From Photobacterium piscicola (GTDB lineage Bacteria > Pseudomonadota > Gammaproteobacteria > Enterobacterales > Vibrionaceae), in assembly GCF_900166965.1 (NCBI RefSeq), contig NZ_FUZI01000003.1:186001-250000 (forward strand): a stretch of DNA of 64,000 nucleotides, written 5' to 3'. The translations under genes and the position numbers were made by a program. Positions 54,494-64,000 of the stretch are shown in pieces. The notes beneath the pieces are model-generated. The model was not told where the DNA came from. It did not search any database and worked only from the letters and a program-made list of their open reading frames with translations. How positions within the stretch are numbered: the stretch's first letter is position 1; each line of letters begins with the position of its first letter.

Positions 54494-54519
54494 TAAAAAG
54501 CCCCTTCTCCTAAGGGGCC
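54494..54519 (-). terminator. Terminator after rmf
   Basis: GCCCCTT pairs with AAGGGGC over a 5-nt loop. On the minus strand the stem is followed by TTTTTATTA. Confidence 0.85.
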
Positions 54520-54549
54520 TCAGAAAGGTTAACCATGAGGGAGGTTATC

Positions 54550-54723
54550 TTATTTATAGAGACCTTGTTGCATTTCCTCTCTTGCGTCTCGCCAACCGCC
54601 TAACCAATTCGTACGGGCGTCAGTACCGTTGTACGGACAATCATCTGTAGAACGGCCATTCAAACCGGCTTGATAACCTCGAGCTTGTGCGCGTTCTAAA
54701 CGATCCCGCTTTTGTCTCTTCAT
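54550..54723 (-). CDS. rmf: Ribosome modulation factor Rmf
   Basis: A 57-aa protein read as MKRQKRDRLERAQARGYQAG, then LNGRSTDDCPYNGTDARTNW, then LGGWRDAREEMQQGLYK. It is nearly the E. coli sequence (KRDRLERA, GYQAG, GWRDAR). It pairs 70S ribosomes into inactive 100S dimers in stationary phase. GAGG precedes the ATG. It lies next to fabA as in E. coli, but here it faces it. Confidence 0.96.
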   Translation of the reverse strand: MKRQKRDRLERAQARGYQAGLNGRSTDDCPYNGTDARTNWLGGWRDAREEMQQGLYK

Positions 54724-54842
54724 AGTTCGATCCTCATCCTTATCTGTTTGGTACTTTTCATTACAATAAAGTAATGACGGAGTGTTATGACTCCTTTATT
54801 AAAAATGGGTCAAATTCTAAAATTGATCAAGCTCAAAAACAA

Positions 54843-54869
54843 AACGGGCCCACAAATTGTGAGCCCGTT
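54843..54869 (-). terminator. Terminator after the DUF3466 gene
   Basis: On the minus strand AACGGGCTCACAA pairs with TTGTGGGCCCGTT (one mismatch), followed by TTGTTTTT. Confidence 0.85.
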
Positions 54870-54894
54870 GCAATTAAACAATTTAATTAAAAAA

Positions 54895-56949
54895 TTATTT
54901 TCTTCTTCTGAAACCAATAAAGCCTAACGCTGTCAAAGCTAAAATACCTAGTGAGCCACCAGAACGCTTCAACGGTTCATCTTCATCTTTTACACGAGGT
55001 TGAATATCATTAGCGGTTGCATTTGCATTAGGCACTAGCTTAACGATGACACGTTGCTCTGTACCATTACAGTGTGCAAGGTTACTAAGATTCGCATAGC
55101 CACCTTGACAGTAATAAGCAGTTGCCGCAATTACACCCGCATTATTAACACCAGTCGCGTCTAAAATACGGTATGAGTTTGCTACAGAACCCGCACCAGC
55201 ATTTGGATCATTAGTTAGGTCATCAAGCATCCACGCTTTATTTGGAGCAAGTACAACCTCACCATTGGCATTCTTAATAACAGAATTATTTGTCATATAA
55301 GTAAATGCGCGATGACGTGCTTCTTTACCTTTACTTGCTTCAATATCAACCCAGCCTACAACTTGATCATTATCATTGACTGCGGCTGCATTACTGTTTG
55401 AATCTTTGAAGAAAATAGCGGGAGCTAGATCATCAAAAAACTGCGCTTTACTTTGTCCTGCTTTGTAAACGAATGCACGTTGTGGCTTTTCACCATTACC
55501 TTTTGCATCACCTACAATTACAGACTTATTGTTAACGCCATTTGCCATAGTGTAAGTAAAGTCACGATCATCACCTGGCTTAATATCTAATCCAGGAATT
55601 AAAGTACGTGTCCATGACGTTAAATCAGCCGATTTTGGAGTAAAATATGCTGCTTGTATTGCGTAAAAGTCATCTCTAACATCTGTTGTTGAATAACCAA
55701 CAGCAATTGGAGCACCATTAGTATCCAGTGCTACCGCTTGAGCAGATGCTTGGAATGATAATGCGTCATTGTCTTTATCAATAACAGCTAAACCATCACG
55801 ATTATCACCGCTACCCGCCGTAATGGCATGAGATGTTACAGTCCCATCGGTATCCACCAGCCAATATGCAGCTTCGTTTGCAAACGTACTAAACTGACAT
55901 TCCCAATTTGCATACAGATTATCTGATGACTTAATTGCACATTGCTTCATTGTGTTAAAATTTAGCGGATGTGAGCCATTATTTAAAATATCATCAGAGC
56001 TTGGTAATTTATTATCATCTTCACGATCTTTACCATCACTATCTTTAGCAAAGAAACTAGGCGCATAAGACGATGAACCAACAACAAGTAACTTACCGTC
56101 AGTCATAGCAACAGCATCATTAGCCTGTGTTTGTCCCATATTTGAAACAAGCGCATTTGATGTAGTTACAGGCGCTAATTGAACAGACTCACCGTTAGTA
56201 TTAACAAAACCGCGCTTTTCAAATGCGCGAGGCATACCAGAGCCATTCTTAAATAATGACGATGACGTAATACCGTAAACAAAATTAGTTCCTACAGCGC
56301 CCTTTACAAGCGTGTCTGTAGTGTCGGCAATAATATTACCAAGGTTTGCTTTTTGAGTACCATCGTATTTTGTAGCATCAGTAGCAAAAGAATCTACAGC
56401 TTCACCATTCAATAAGCCTTGAGCATTAGAATGGTAACCGTATACCCAAGCGGCTAACTTTTTCTGTAAGCCACCTACGCCTTGGCCATTCCATTCGTCA
56501 TCATCAGTGTATTTCAGACCAAAAAACTGACTTTCAGCCCAAACATCACAAGTGCCATAACCTAAGTAATCATCACAATAGCGGCGTAATTCATATTGAT
56601 TAACGATTTCTTGGCTATTTTGATTATACGGCGTTACATCTGCAATCGGTGTACCTTCTGTACCACGACGAGCAACACCTGTAACAGTGTAATCATCAAC
56701 AGCACACTCAGTACCTGTAAAACAGTTAGCATTCTCAGCTGATGGTTTAATACCCGTACTTGATACAGTGATCGGCGTACTGTTTGCGTTAGCTTGAGCT
56801 TCTGCAAAATAATCTTGATTAGCGAGTTGCTTAACGCCGGCACTATCAGCATTTGCAACAGGTACAACAGTATATACAGCAGCACTCGCTTGTGATGCCC
56901 CTGCAATTAAAATAGCAAGTGTAGAAAGCTTTAACATCTTATGTGGCAT
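54895..56949 (-). CDS. Secreted DUF3466 protein with a GlyGly-CTERM anchor
   Basis: About 684 aa from the ATG at 56949, which starts a signal peptide (MPHKMLKLSTLAILIAGASQASA). A long body rich in Asn, Asp and Gly fits DUF3466. The C-terminus KRSGGSLGILALTALGFIGFRRRK has the Gly-Gly, hydrophobic helix and Arg cluster of GlyGly-CTERM substrates, which are cut by rhombosortase and passed to type II secretion. The ATG overlaps the uup stop by one base (TAATG), although the products seem unrelated. The function is unknown. Confidence 0.85.
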   Translation of the reverse strand: MPHKMLKLSTLAILIAGASQASAAVYTVVPVANADSAGVKQLANQDYFAEAQANANSTPITVSSTGIKPSAENANCFTGTECAVDDYTVTGVARRGTEGTPIADVTPYNQNSQEIVNQYELRRYCDDYLGYGTCDVWAESQFFGLKYTDDDEWNGQGVGGLQKKLAAWVYGYHSNAQGLLNGEAVDSFATDATKYDGTQKANLGNIIADTTDTLVKGAVGTNFVYGITSSSLFKNGSGMPRAFEKRGFVNTNGESVQLAPVTTSNALVSNMGQTQANDAVAMTDGKLLVVGSSSYAPSFFAKDSDGKDREDDNKLPSSDDILNNGSHPLNFNTMKQCAIKSSDNLYANWECQFSTFANEAAYWLVDTDGTVTSHAITAGSGDNRDGLAVIDKDNDALSFQASAQAVALDTNGAPIAVGYSTTDVRDDFYAIQAAYFTPKSADLTSWTRTLIPGLDIKPGDDRDFTYTMANGVNNKSVIVGDAKGNGEKPQRAFVYKAGQSKAQFFDDLAPAIFFKDSNSNAAAVNDNDQVVGWVDIEASKGKEARHRAFTYMTNNSVIKNANGEVVLAPNKAWMLDDLTNDPNAGAGSVANSYRILDATGVNNAGVIAATAYYCQGGYANLSNLAHCNGTEQRVIVKLVPNANATANDIQPRVKDEDEPLKRSGGSLGILALTALGFIGFRRRK

Positions 56950-58883
56950 TAGGATTCCTTTTGCATCGCGTCCAGCTCTTCCCATCGTTCAAAAGCTACT
57001 TCAAATTCTTCTTCAAGCTTAGCTAAAGCTGTTAGCGTCGCTTGAGTATCTTTTTTCGGATCCGAGAAAAACGCAGGATCATTAACTTGCTCCTGCAATG
57101 TTGCGATTTCATTCTCTAAGTCTTCAATTTTTTGCGGTAAGCCTGCTAGCTCATGTTGAAGCGTAAAAGATAACTTCTTACCTGCACGTTTAGGTGTTGC
57201 TTGTTGCTGCTTTTGTTCTTGATCTGCTTTTTTCTTTTTTGCTAATTCAATTTGAGCAGCCTGCTCTTTTGCTTGATTTGCATAAGAATTAGCACGCTGA
57301 GATTGGGCATCATGGTAACCGCCAACGTATTCGTTAACAACGCCATCGCCTTCAAAAATCCAGCTTGTCGTCACAGTATTATCAACAAATTGACGATCGT
57401 GACTCACTAAAAGCAATGTCCCTTGATAATTGGCAAGAATATCTTCCAAAAGTTCCAATGTTTCGATATCTAAATCGTTTGTTGGTTCATCGAGAACCAA
57501 TAAATTATTAGGTTTAAGGAACAATTTTGCGAGTAACAAACGGTTTTTCTCACCACCAGACAGTGCTTTAACCGGTGTACGGGCACGACGAGGATGGAAT
57601 AAGAAATCTTGTAGGTAACCTAATGCATGACGCGTCTTACCATTAATGGTCACTTCCTGCTTACCATCAGCAAGGTTATCCATTACCGTTTTCTCTGGAT
57701 CTAAAATTTCACGGTATTGGTCAAAGTAAGCCACTTCAAGCTTAGTACCACAATGGAAGTTACCTTCTGTTGCTTGTAATTTATCAAGCATCACTTTAAT
57801 CAGCGTACTCTTACCACAACCGTTAGGACCAATCAGTGCAATACGATCGCCACGCATAACATTAAAGCTAAAGTCTTTAACGATTTGCTTCTCACCATAA
57901 CTATACCCGATATTTTTAGCTTCAAAGACAATCTTACCTGAACGGTTAGCATCTTGTAGCTGCATATCAGCCTTACCTACAACGTCACGACGTTCACTAC
58001 GCTCATTACGTAATGCTTTAAGCGCACGGACACGACCTTCATTACGGGTACGACGAGCTTTGATACCTTGACGAATCCATACTTCTTCTTGCGCTAGTTT
58101 CTTATCAAATAATGCGTTTTGTTCTTCTTCTACACGTAATAGTTCAGTTTTAGCATCTAAGTAAGCTTCATAGTCACCAGGGAAAGACACTAATTGACCA
58201 CGATCTAAATCGATAATACGTGTTGCCATTGAACGAATGAATGCACGGTCGTGAGAAATAAAGATAATTGAACCACGGAAATCTTTTAGGAAACCTTCAA
58301 GCCATTCAATCGTTGTTACATCAAGGTGGTTTGTTGGCTCATCCAATAAAAGGATATCAGGATCACATACAAGCGCACGAGCAAGTGCCGCTTTACGTTG
58401 CCAACCACCAGAAAGGTCAGTTAACAATGTATGTGGTTCTAATTTTAAACTTTCTAGTACAGCGGCAATGCGTGTATCAAGCTGCCAACCATTATGGTGA
58501 TCAACTTGTTCTTGAATGCGTGCTAGCTTATTAATATTTGCTTCACTAGGATCTTCTGTCACTAAATCTAACTGGTGGTGATATTCTCGTAATACACGAC
58601 CGGCGTCAGCAAGACCTTCAGCAACATAATCAAATACTGAACCTTCAGCATTACGTGGTGGATCTTGCTCTAAGCGCGAAACCACCAGCTCGTTTTGACG
58701 TTGAATGCTACCGTCATCAAGTAATACCTCACCAGCAATCACTTTCATTAATGTTGATTTGCCAGCGCCATTACGACCAACAAGACAAACACGCTCATGA
58801 GAATGAAGAAGAAATTCTGCTTTATCAAGTAAAGCATGATCGCCATAGGCTAGTTGGGCGTTACTGATTTTAATTAGTGCCAT
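56949..58883 (-). CDS. uup: ABC-F ATPase Uup
   Basis: Protein of 644 aa with two ABC domains: Walker A GRNGAGKST and GPNGCGKST, signatures LSGGWQRKAALARAL and LSGGEKNRLLLAKL, and Walker B ending in LLLDEPTNHLD and LVLDEPTNDLD. The C-terminal coiled coil (about 545-640) is the Uup-specific DNA-binding part. It has no membrane segment, so it acts on ribosomes or nucleic acids and limits transposon excision in E. coli. The glutaredoxin-like gene ends 6 nt upstream. Confidence 0.95.
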   Translation of the reverse strand: MALIKISNAQLAYGDHALLDKAEFLLHSHERVCLVGRNGAGKSTLMKVIAGEVLLDDGSIQRQNELVVSRLEQDPPRNAEGSVFDYVAEGLADAGRVLREYHHQLDLVTEDPSEANINKLARIQEQVDHHNGWQLDTRIAAVLESLKLEPHTLLTDLSGGWQRKAALARALVCDPDILLLDEPTNHLDVTTIEWLEGFLKDFRGSIIFISHDRAFIRSMATRIIDLDRGQLVSFPGDYEAYLDAKTELLRVEEEQNALFDKKLAQEEVWIRQGIKARRTRNEGRVRALKALRNERSERRDVVGKADMQLQDANRSGKIVFEAKNIGYSYGEKQIVKDFSFNVMRGDRIALIGPNGCGKSTLIKVMLDKLQATEGNFHCGTKLEVAYFDQYREILDPEKTVMDNLADGKQEVTINGKTRHALGYLQDFLFHPRRARTPVKALSGGEKNRLLLAKLFLKPNNLLVLDEPTNDLDIETLELLEDILANYQGTLLLVSHDRQFVDNTVTTSWIFEGDGVVNEYVGGYHDAQSQRANSYANQAKEQAAQIELAKKKKADQEQKQQQATPKRAGKKLSFTLQHELAGLPQKIEDLENEIATLQEQVNDPAFFSDPKKDTQATLTALAKLEEEFEVAFERWEELDAMQKES

Positions 58884-58889
58884 CTTTTT

Positions 58890-59150
58890 TTAACCAAGCT
58901 CATTAGTAGTTAACCATGCTGTTAACCTATTCCGATCAAACGGCCAATGAAGTTCTGGCTTCGAAATAGTGTGATCATCATGATTTGAAATTGAGAGTAC
59001 GGGTATTGTTACACCGTAACGAGAGAATAAAGCATCGTCAAAGGCAATATCAACGATGCTTACTTGATGCTGCACACCCATCTCCACCAGCAAACCATAA
59101 GCTTGCTCGCAGAGATGACATCCTTGTGTGCTATAAAGTGTTATTAACAC
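58890..59150 (-). CDS. Glutaredoxin-like protein (DUF836 type)
   Basis: Protein of 86 aa with a thioredoxin-like fold. The CxxC motif is in LYSTQGCHLCEQA, with the cis-Pro in VTIPVLSI. It is probably a cytoplasmic thiol oxidoreductase. It starts directly after rlmKL (adjacent coordinates 59150/59151) and precedes uup, so all three form one operon. Confidence 0.88.
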   Translation of the reverse strand: MLITLYSTQGCHLCEQAYGLLVEMGVQHQVSIVDIAFDDALFSRYGVTIPVLSISNHDDHTISKPELHWPFDRNRLTAWLTTNELG

Positions 59151-61289
59151 TTAGTCTTCCTTGTGAGTGATAATCCAACAGTTATGGATTTGCTTATTCT
59201 TAGCGAAATCAAGTGGTAAAGTCTTATCTGAAATATTCTTAGCGTGCAAACCAAGTTCAGTCAGTTTTTCAAGATCCATCTTGAAGTGACGCTTATTGTT
59301 AGAGAATACAATCTGTCCTTCTGGACGCAGCATACGCTTTAAGTTTTCCATTAACATGATGTGATCACGTTCAATGTCAAACGTCTGCTTCATACGCTTA
59401 GAGTTTGAGAACGTTGGTGGATCGATAAAAATCAGATCAAACGTATCATCAACTTCTTGTAGCCACTGGAGACAATCAGCTTGAACAAACTCATGTTGAT
59501 CACCTACTTGGTTATTAAGCTCCATGTTCTCTTGAGCCCAACGCAAGTAAGTATTCGACATATCAACCGTTGTTGTCGACTTAGCACCGCCGACTGCTGC
59601 ATGAACCGTTGCAGAACCAGTGTAAGCAAACAAGTTAAGGAAATCTTTACCTGCTGCCATTTTACCTAGCATACGACGTGTAATACGGTGATCTAAGAAT
59701 AGGCCTGTATCAAGGTAATCATAAAGATTCACTTTAAACTTAATACCGTATTCATCCACTGTCATGTGACGTTCTGCACTTGATAGCTTTTGGTATTGAT
59801 TACGACCTTTTTGACGCTCACGTACTTTTAAAATAACTTTATTTGGCTCAACACCTGTTACTTCAATCGTGGCACGTAATACATCCATAATACGACGACG
59901 TGCGGTTTCTTCAGAAACTGTCTTTGGTGCTGCGTATTCTTGAATGATCAGATAATCATTGTATTTATCAATAGCAGCATTGTAGTTAGGAAGATCCGCA
60001 TCGTAAATACGGTAACACTCAACGCCTTCACGTTTAGCCCACTTACCTAACTTAGCAATATTCTTCTTCAAACGGTTGGCAAAATCAGGGGCTACGTCTT
60101 CTTGAACAATAACGCCTTCTTTTTCGCCGTCTTCTTTCTTAACACTACCTGCCGTAATTAAGTATGTTTTAAGTACACAATCTAATGCACCGTTACTTAA
60201 TTTAAATTGTTTGTCTGCACGCATACGCATACAACTTAGCAATTCATTTGAACCTGAGTAGATAGCCGCAACTGAACCTTCAAAGGCAAGTTTTAAACGG
60301 TTACCAAACTCTTTGTACAATGAGATAAGTTCAGATGTTGTACCTAAACGCTCACCGTAAGGAGGGTTACAAAGAATGATGCCAGTATCAAAGCCTTCTG
60401 GGCGAATCAGTTGTGTTGCATCACCATAGGCAAAATCAATCAAACTCTTCACACCAGCACGACCCGCGTTATCACGAGCAATCGCTAATACACGTTGATC
60501 CATTTCACGACCAAAGAACTTTGTGGTTACTTTTGCAGGACCACGACGCGCTTTCACTGTCGCTTCAGCATGAATCTCTAACCATGCTTCTTTGTCAAAG
60601 TCTTTAATTGACTCAAAACCCCAGCGCTTGCGTTTAAGGCCAGGGGCAATGTCAGCAGCCATCATAGCGGCTTCAATCACTAACGTACCTGAACCACACA
60701 TTGGATCTAACAATGCAGTTTCTGGTGTCCAGCCACTTTTCATCACTAATGCCGCAGCATGAGTTTCACGAAGAGGTGCGCGACCGGCTTCGCTACGGTA
60801 ACCACGTTGGTGTAAACCGCTGCCTGCCATATCTAGGCCAAGGATACCTTTCTCACCAGAAAGACGCATATGAATACGTAGATCTGGATTTTCACGATCG
60901 ATATTAGGGCGACGAAGATCCGCTTTAGTAAAACGGTCAACAATCGCATCTTTGATTTTCATCGCACCGTATTGGCTATTACGAATTTCACGGTTAGTAC
61001 CATTGAAATCAACCACAATACGGGTATTGCTATCAAAGTGGCTCATCCAATTAATCGCCGTTGCACCTAAGTATAAGTCCATATCATCACGGACATTAAA
61101 CTCACTCAACACTTGGATGATTCGAGAGGAAATACGAGTCCATAGACAGCAACGATAAGCCATTGCTTGATCTGCTTTAAAACGGACACCGGCATGCACA
61201 ACTTGAATGTTTTGTGCACCTAATTGTTCTAGTTCATCCGCAAGCAAGTTTTCTAGGCCGCGGGAAGTAATCGCTAAATATTGATTCAT
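59151..61289 (-). CDS. rlmKL: Bifunctional 23S rRNA methyltransferase RlmKL
   Basis: Protein of 712 aa. An N-terminal THUMP domain (about 45-155) is followed by the RlmL methyltransferase (m2G2445) with [14 protein letters not shown] and [10 protein letters not shown] second C-terminal RlmK methyltransferase (m7G2069) has [13 protein letters not shown] and [12 protein letters not shown]. It modifies 23S rRNA during 50S assembly. It is the first gene of rlmKL-grx-uup-DUF3466. Confidence 0.96.
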   Translation of the reverse strand: MNQYLAITSRGLENLLADELEQLGAQNIQVVHAGVRFKADQAMAYRCCLWTRISSRIIQVLSEFNVRDDMDLYLGATAINWMSHFDSNTRIVVDFNGTNREIRNSQYGAMKIKDAIVDRFTKADLRRPNIDRENPDLRIHMRLSGEKGILGLDMAGSGLHQRGYRSEAGRAPLRETHAAALVMKSGWTPETALLDPMCGSGTLVIEAAMMAADIAPGLKRKRWGFESIKDFDKEAWLEIHAEATVKARRGPAKVTTKFFGREMDQRVLAIARDNAGRAGVKSLIDFAYGDATQLIRPEGFDTGIILCNPPYGERLGTTSELISLYKEFGNRLKLAFEGSVAAIYSGSNELLSCMRMRADKQFKLSNGALDCVLKTYLITAGSVKKEDGEKEGVIVQEDVAPDFANRLKKNIAKLGKWAKREGVECYRIYDADLPNYNAAIDKYNDYLIIQEYAAPKTVSEETARRRIMDVLRATIEVTGVEPNKVILKVRERQKGRNQYQKLSSAERHMTVDEYGIKFKVNLYDYLDTGLFLDHRITRRMLGKMAAGKDFLNLFAYTGSATVHAAVGGAKSTTTVDMSNTYLRWAQENMELNNQVGDQHEFVQADCLQWLQEVDDTFDLIFIDPPTFSNSKRMKQTFDIERDHIMLMENLKRMLRPEGQIVFSNNKRHFKMDLEKLTELGLHAKNISDKTLPLDFAKNKQIHNCWIITHKED

Positions 61290-61776
61290 GGCGTTCTTTT
61301 CACACTAATATTGCGTCGAATTATAACTGAAATCACATTAAATACCTCGCTTTTACCACAATCAATTTCCTAATTAGATGAAAAAACCAGCCTTTGATAA
61401 CTGATAGGCCTTTTAACCTCGTTTTTTGAACACAAATTCAGCGCATCTTTTTACTAGTAGATCATTCACCCTATCAAAAACAGCATTAACCCCTCACGGA
61501 AACAATATAGCTCACCTCAACCATTTATTATTAAACAAAATACTAAAAAAACAATTGTGCCCACACAAAGACAATTTCTAGGATGTTGATTAATAAAAGT
61601 ATAATAAGCAAAAAACCACATTAAAATAATAAATACCACATCGAATCAAAACACCATAGTTACGTAAAACCGACCAAAGGGAATAATTGGAATAATTTAA
61701 CTTACTCTTTTGCAACCACAAGGTTGGTGTTTTTAAAATAAGGAAATTAACAGATAAATAATGAGGTTGTTTGTAA

Positions 61777-61817
61777 CAATATAGAGCGATTATTTGGCTA
61801 TAGTCGTCTCTATATTG
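61777..61817. repeat. Inverted repeat in the gene-free region
   Basis: CAATATAGAG and CTCTATATTG are perfect complements 21 nt apart; nearby GCGA/TCGT bases extend the stem imperfectly. Confidence 0.55.
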
Positions 61818-61846
61818 CTCATTTTTCACACTCAAATGATCATTTT

Positions 61847-61862
61847 TTTGACATAGATCACA
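61847..61862. promoter_or_regulatory. CRP-like (or FNR-like) binding site
   Basis: TTTGACATAGATCACA fits the CRP consensus TGTGA-N6-TCACA at 9 of 10 positions. As an FNR box (TTGAT-N4-ATCAA) it has two mismatches. No gene starts close to it on either strand. Confidence 0.5.
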
Positions 61863-62055
61863 CAGATATTGATACTAATATCACTTTTTTGGCGCAATTT
61901 AATTAAAACCACCAGCACACTAATAAGGTAATAGGTAAAATAAGAGCAAGACTATATCGCTAAATATATAAGCCAATATAGCTATATTAAGAAATTAAGA
62001 AATGATGGTTTGTAGGTAGGACGGTATAACAAACACCGATTGAAAATAACCAAGC

Positions 62056-62100
62056 TGATAACAGTGATAACAGTGATAACAGTGATAACAGTGATAAAAT
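62056..62100. repeat. 9-bp tandem repeat
   Basis: TGATAACAG occurs in four exact consecutive copies (62056-62091), followed by a degenerate fifth. It lies outside any gene. Confidence 0.85.
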
Positions 62101-62258
62101 ATAAACAAAGCAGGAAGAGTAAAAAGAGATAGGATCAGGTTATTATTATATCAATGAATAAGGCATGTTATTACGTGAGGATAACTTCGAAAATAGGTGA
62201 TAAAGCATGTTACAAACAGCTGACTAAAGCAGATAGAGAATAACGAAATAACTATTCC

Positions 62259-62801
62259 CTACCCTACTAAAGCAAAGTTCATTGACTTAGAGCCTAAATA
62301 AGACGTTATTCGATTATTCATCACACGGATCGTATCAGAAAAGCTCATTACTTTATTATTATCTAATGCCATGGGTGTCACATCAGCTAACATACAAAGG
62401 CTTGAATTACCGTCATTTTCAATAACAATAAACCGAGCACAGCCATGTTCAGTTTGTAACATAACCACTTCACCCCAATGAGGATCAGCTCCGACTTGCG
62501 GCGTAAAGAACCAGCTTTTAGCCATTATCGGTTTTTGAAAACGATACGTTGCTACGGCATTTAGTGCCAGTTCAGACTTACGCGCTTCAGATAGTGATAA
62601 CTCATCCATCCCTTCTTTAAACGCTTGGTAAGCAGCAACATCGGTTACCGTAAAGACTTGCTTTAATGTTGATCTAGCTTCTTCAACTAATTTTTTTGTT
62701 GGTATAGAAACACAAAATAATAATTCATTGCCAAGATCGAGCATCAATGTATTGCGCTTTATATCAAACCGCCAGTGCCAAGAATTGTTTGGAGTTAGCA
62801 T
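62259..62801 (-). CDS. zapC: Cell-division protein ZapC
   Basis: Protein of 180 aa. The N-terminus (MLTPNNSWHWRFDIKRNTLMLDLGNELLF) and the WFFTPQVGADPHWGEVVML block match ZapC (DUF1379), a cytoplasmic protein that bundles FtsZ filaments. It lies next to pyrD as in E. coli. Confidence 0.93.
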   Translation of the reverse strand: MLTPNNSWHWRFDIKRNTLMLDLGNELLFCVSIPTKKLVEEARSTLKQVFTVTDVAAYQAFKEGMDELSLSEARKSELALNAVATYRFQKPIMAKSWFFTPQVGADPHWGEVVMLQTEHGCARFIVIENDGNSSLCMLADVTPMALDNNKVMSFSDTIRVMNNRITSYLGSKSMNFALVG

Positions 62802-62940
62802 GGATCCCTCGCTCTCTTACTCTGTATCAACGATTATAGATAAAATTTTACGTCACAGATGACAAATTAAAAGGGGAAAAATGATGACAATATTTCATCA
62901 TTAATTATGTAGTTTTATTAATTTTTTAATTTGTAGATAT

Positions 62941-62977
62941 AAAAAAGCCAAATTGAATGCATGATCCAATTTGGCTT
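62941..62977 (-). terminator. Terminator after pyrD
   Basis: AGCCAAATTG pairs with CAATTTGGCT over an 11-nt loop. On the minus strand it is followed by six Ts. Confidence 0.88.
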
Positions 62978-63018
62978 ATCAATAAATATCGTATGATGGA
63001 TGAGCTTAGCTGTTTATA

Positions 63019-64000
63019 TTAAAGGCCGTTAACAATGTCTTTTACTAAACGTGGACCATGGTAAATAAAGCCAGTATAAACTTGAACCAATTGCGCACCA
63101 GCTTGGATTTTTTCACGAGCAGACATTGCAGAATCAATACCCCCCACACCAATAATCGGTAATGCACCATTCAACGCAATTGCCATTTTACGAATAACGT
63201 CAGTACTCTTATTTTGTAATGGACGGCCACTTAAGCCTCCCATTTCATCACAATGATCCATACCTTCAACTAAGGTACGATCTAATGTGGTATTAGTACC
63301 AATAACGCCATCAATATTATTGCGAATGAGTGATTCACAAACTTGAACAATTTCTTGATCATCAAGATCAGGGGCGATCTTAAGTGCTAGCGGTACATAC
63401 TTGCCATGTAATTCAGCTAGCTCAGTTTGTTTGTGTTTTAGTTGTGATAATAAATCATCTAATGCTTCGCCATATTGTAGCGAACGTAATCCTGGTGTGT
63501 TTGGTGATGAGATGTTGACGGCAATATAACCTGCATACTGATAAACTTTTTCCATGCAGATTAAATAGTCTTCAGCACCCTTTTCAATCGGTGTATCTTT
63601 ATTCTTACCGATATTAATACCAATCACACCGTCATAAGTCGACCTCTTAACATTCTCAACTAAATTATCGACACCGAGGTTATTAAAACCAAAACGGTTA
63701 ATAATACCTTCAGCAGGAATCAAACGGAATAAACGCGGCTTATCATTACCCGACTGAGGGCGAGGTGTTACAGTACCAACTTCAACAAAACCAAATCCTA
63801 TTGCGCCAAATGCATCAATACATTCGCCATTCTTATCTAGGCCAGCCGCTAGACCGACAGGATTTTTAAACGTAATACCCATAACTTCAACAGGACGCTC
63901 AGGAACATGTTGACGATAAAAGAGATCAAGTGGAGTACCAGTAAAGCGAGAAAAATTCTGAATAGCGAGGTCGTGTGCTTTTTCTGCATCCAACTGGAAA
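63019..64000 (-). CDS. pyrD: Dihydroorotate dehydrogenase (quinone), 5' end cut off by window edge
   Basis: The frame stays open to the window edge; the first readable residues are [23 protein letters not shown], which correspond to about residue 12 of E. coli PyrD, so only about a dozen codons are missing. The FMN-binding parts [23 protein letters not shown]-like ([13 protein letters not shown]), GTNTTLDR and GVGGIDS are present. The enzyme is class 2, membrane-associated, and passes electrons from dihydroorotate to quinone. Confidence 0.96.
   Translation of the reverse strand, partial: FQLDAEKAHDLAIQNFSRFTGTPLDLFYRQHVPERPVEVMGITFKNPVGLAAGLDKNGECIDAFGAIGFGFVEVGTVTPRPQSGNDKPRLFRLIPAEGIINRFGFNNLGVDNLVENVKRSTYDGVIGINIGKNKDTPIEKGAEDYLICMEKVYQYAGYIAVNISSPNTPGLRSLQYGEALDDLLSQLKHKQTELAELHGKYVPLALKIAPDLDDQEIVQVCESLIRNNIDGVIGTNTTLDRTLVEGMDHCDEMGGLSGRPLQNKSTDVIRKMAIALNGALPIIGVGGIDSAMSAREKIQAGAQLVQVYTGFIYHGPRLVKDIVNGL

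Larger units (their letters stand above)
61290..62258. other. 970-bp gene-free region between rlmKL and zapC
   Basis: No ORF with protein-like content was found; the longest, 81 codons on the minus strand (61590-61835), is rich in Tyr, Leu and Asn with no motif. The region has an inverted repeat, a CRP-like site and a 9-bp tandem repeat, listed separately. E. coli has ycbX near here. A small RNA is possible. Confidence 0.5.

Noticed and set aside
61590-61835. 81-codon minus-strand ORF in the rlmKL-zapC gap
   Set aside because: Composition reflects AT-rich DNA (Tyr, Asn, Leu, Ile), there is no ribosome-binding site and no motif; it also spans the inverted repeat.
62056-62100. Possible CRISPR-like or iteron array
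   Set aside because: Units are only 9 bp with no spacers, no cas or rep gene is nearby, and the copies are directly adjacent.

Overview
This 64 kb window looks like the replication-terminus region of the main chromosome of a Vibrionaceae bacterium, most probably a Photobacterium. The base composition is AT-rich. The gene order matP - lonH - fabA - rmf - (DUF3466) - uup - rlmKL - zapC - pyrD, and the order ttcA - uspE - fnr - ccoS/ccoI, are those of Vibrio and its relatives. A near-perfect XerCD dif site (46125-46152), the matP gene (51261-51722) and four exact matches to the MatP target GTGACRNYGTCAC (117, 33992, 40046, 52205) place the window inside the Ter macrodomain. The species is an inference, because no rRNA or other taxonomic marker is present.

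Region 1 (1-22.3 kb) is a respiratory formate dehydrogenase island. It holds a tungstate-type ABC transporter (tupABC) in one operon with mobA and a mobB-moeA fusion, a sigma-54-type two-component system, a molybdate-binding-like DNA-binding protein with fdhD, two small fdh-associated genes (DUF3305, DUF3306), and the fdh operon (Fe-S protein, TorD-like chaperone, Tat-signal small protein, FdhA with Cys in place of Sec, FdhB, FdhC). I find four sequences with exact sigma-54 -24/-12 geometry, upstream of tupA, of fdhD, of DUF3305 and of the Fe-S protein gene. A repeated dyad (GAGACA-N3-TGTCKC type) lies at enhancer distance from two of them. The simplest model is that the two-component system co-ordinates metal uptake, cofactor synthesis and enzyme production. 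A C45-family hydrolase, pbpG and a 33-codon membrane ORF interrupt the island.

Region 2 (22.4-36.7 kb) is housekeeping: cobB, potABCD polyamine uptake, pepT, an M32 carboxypeptidase, dacA, ttcA and uspE, mostly separated by clear hairpin terminators.

Region 3 (36.9-46 kb) is oxygen and nitric-oxide related. It holds fnr with an FNR box, a TauE-like protein, ccoS and ccoI (cbb3 oxidase assembly, without the structural ccoNOQP genes alongside), then a FIST-domain protein coupled to a hybrid histidine kinase. That pair matches the NosP/VpsS (NahK) arrangement.

Region 4 (45.9-50.4 kb) is accessory DNA at dif. A 1.07 kb segment is bounded by the canonical dif and by a second dif-like site whose core is 12 nt instead of 6. 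It encodes a phage-type HTH repressor and a GC-rich hairpin, as expected for a satellite or remnant of a filamentous phage that integrates through XerCD. Next come a decayed ISNCY-type transposase and a ToxR/ToxS-like membrane regulator pair with overlapping genes.

Region 5 (50.4-64 kb) is the conserved terminus block: PPC-domain protein, DUF3634, matP, lonH, fabA, rmf, a GlyGly-CTERM DUF3466 protein, uup, a glutaredoxin-like protein, rlmKL, a 970-bp stretch without a gene, zapC, and pyrD running off the end. No rRNA, tRNA or CRISPR array was seen.
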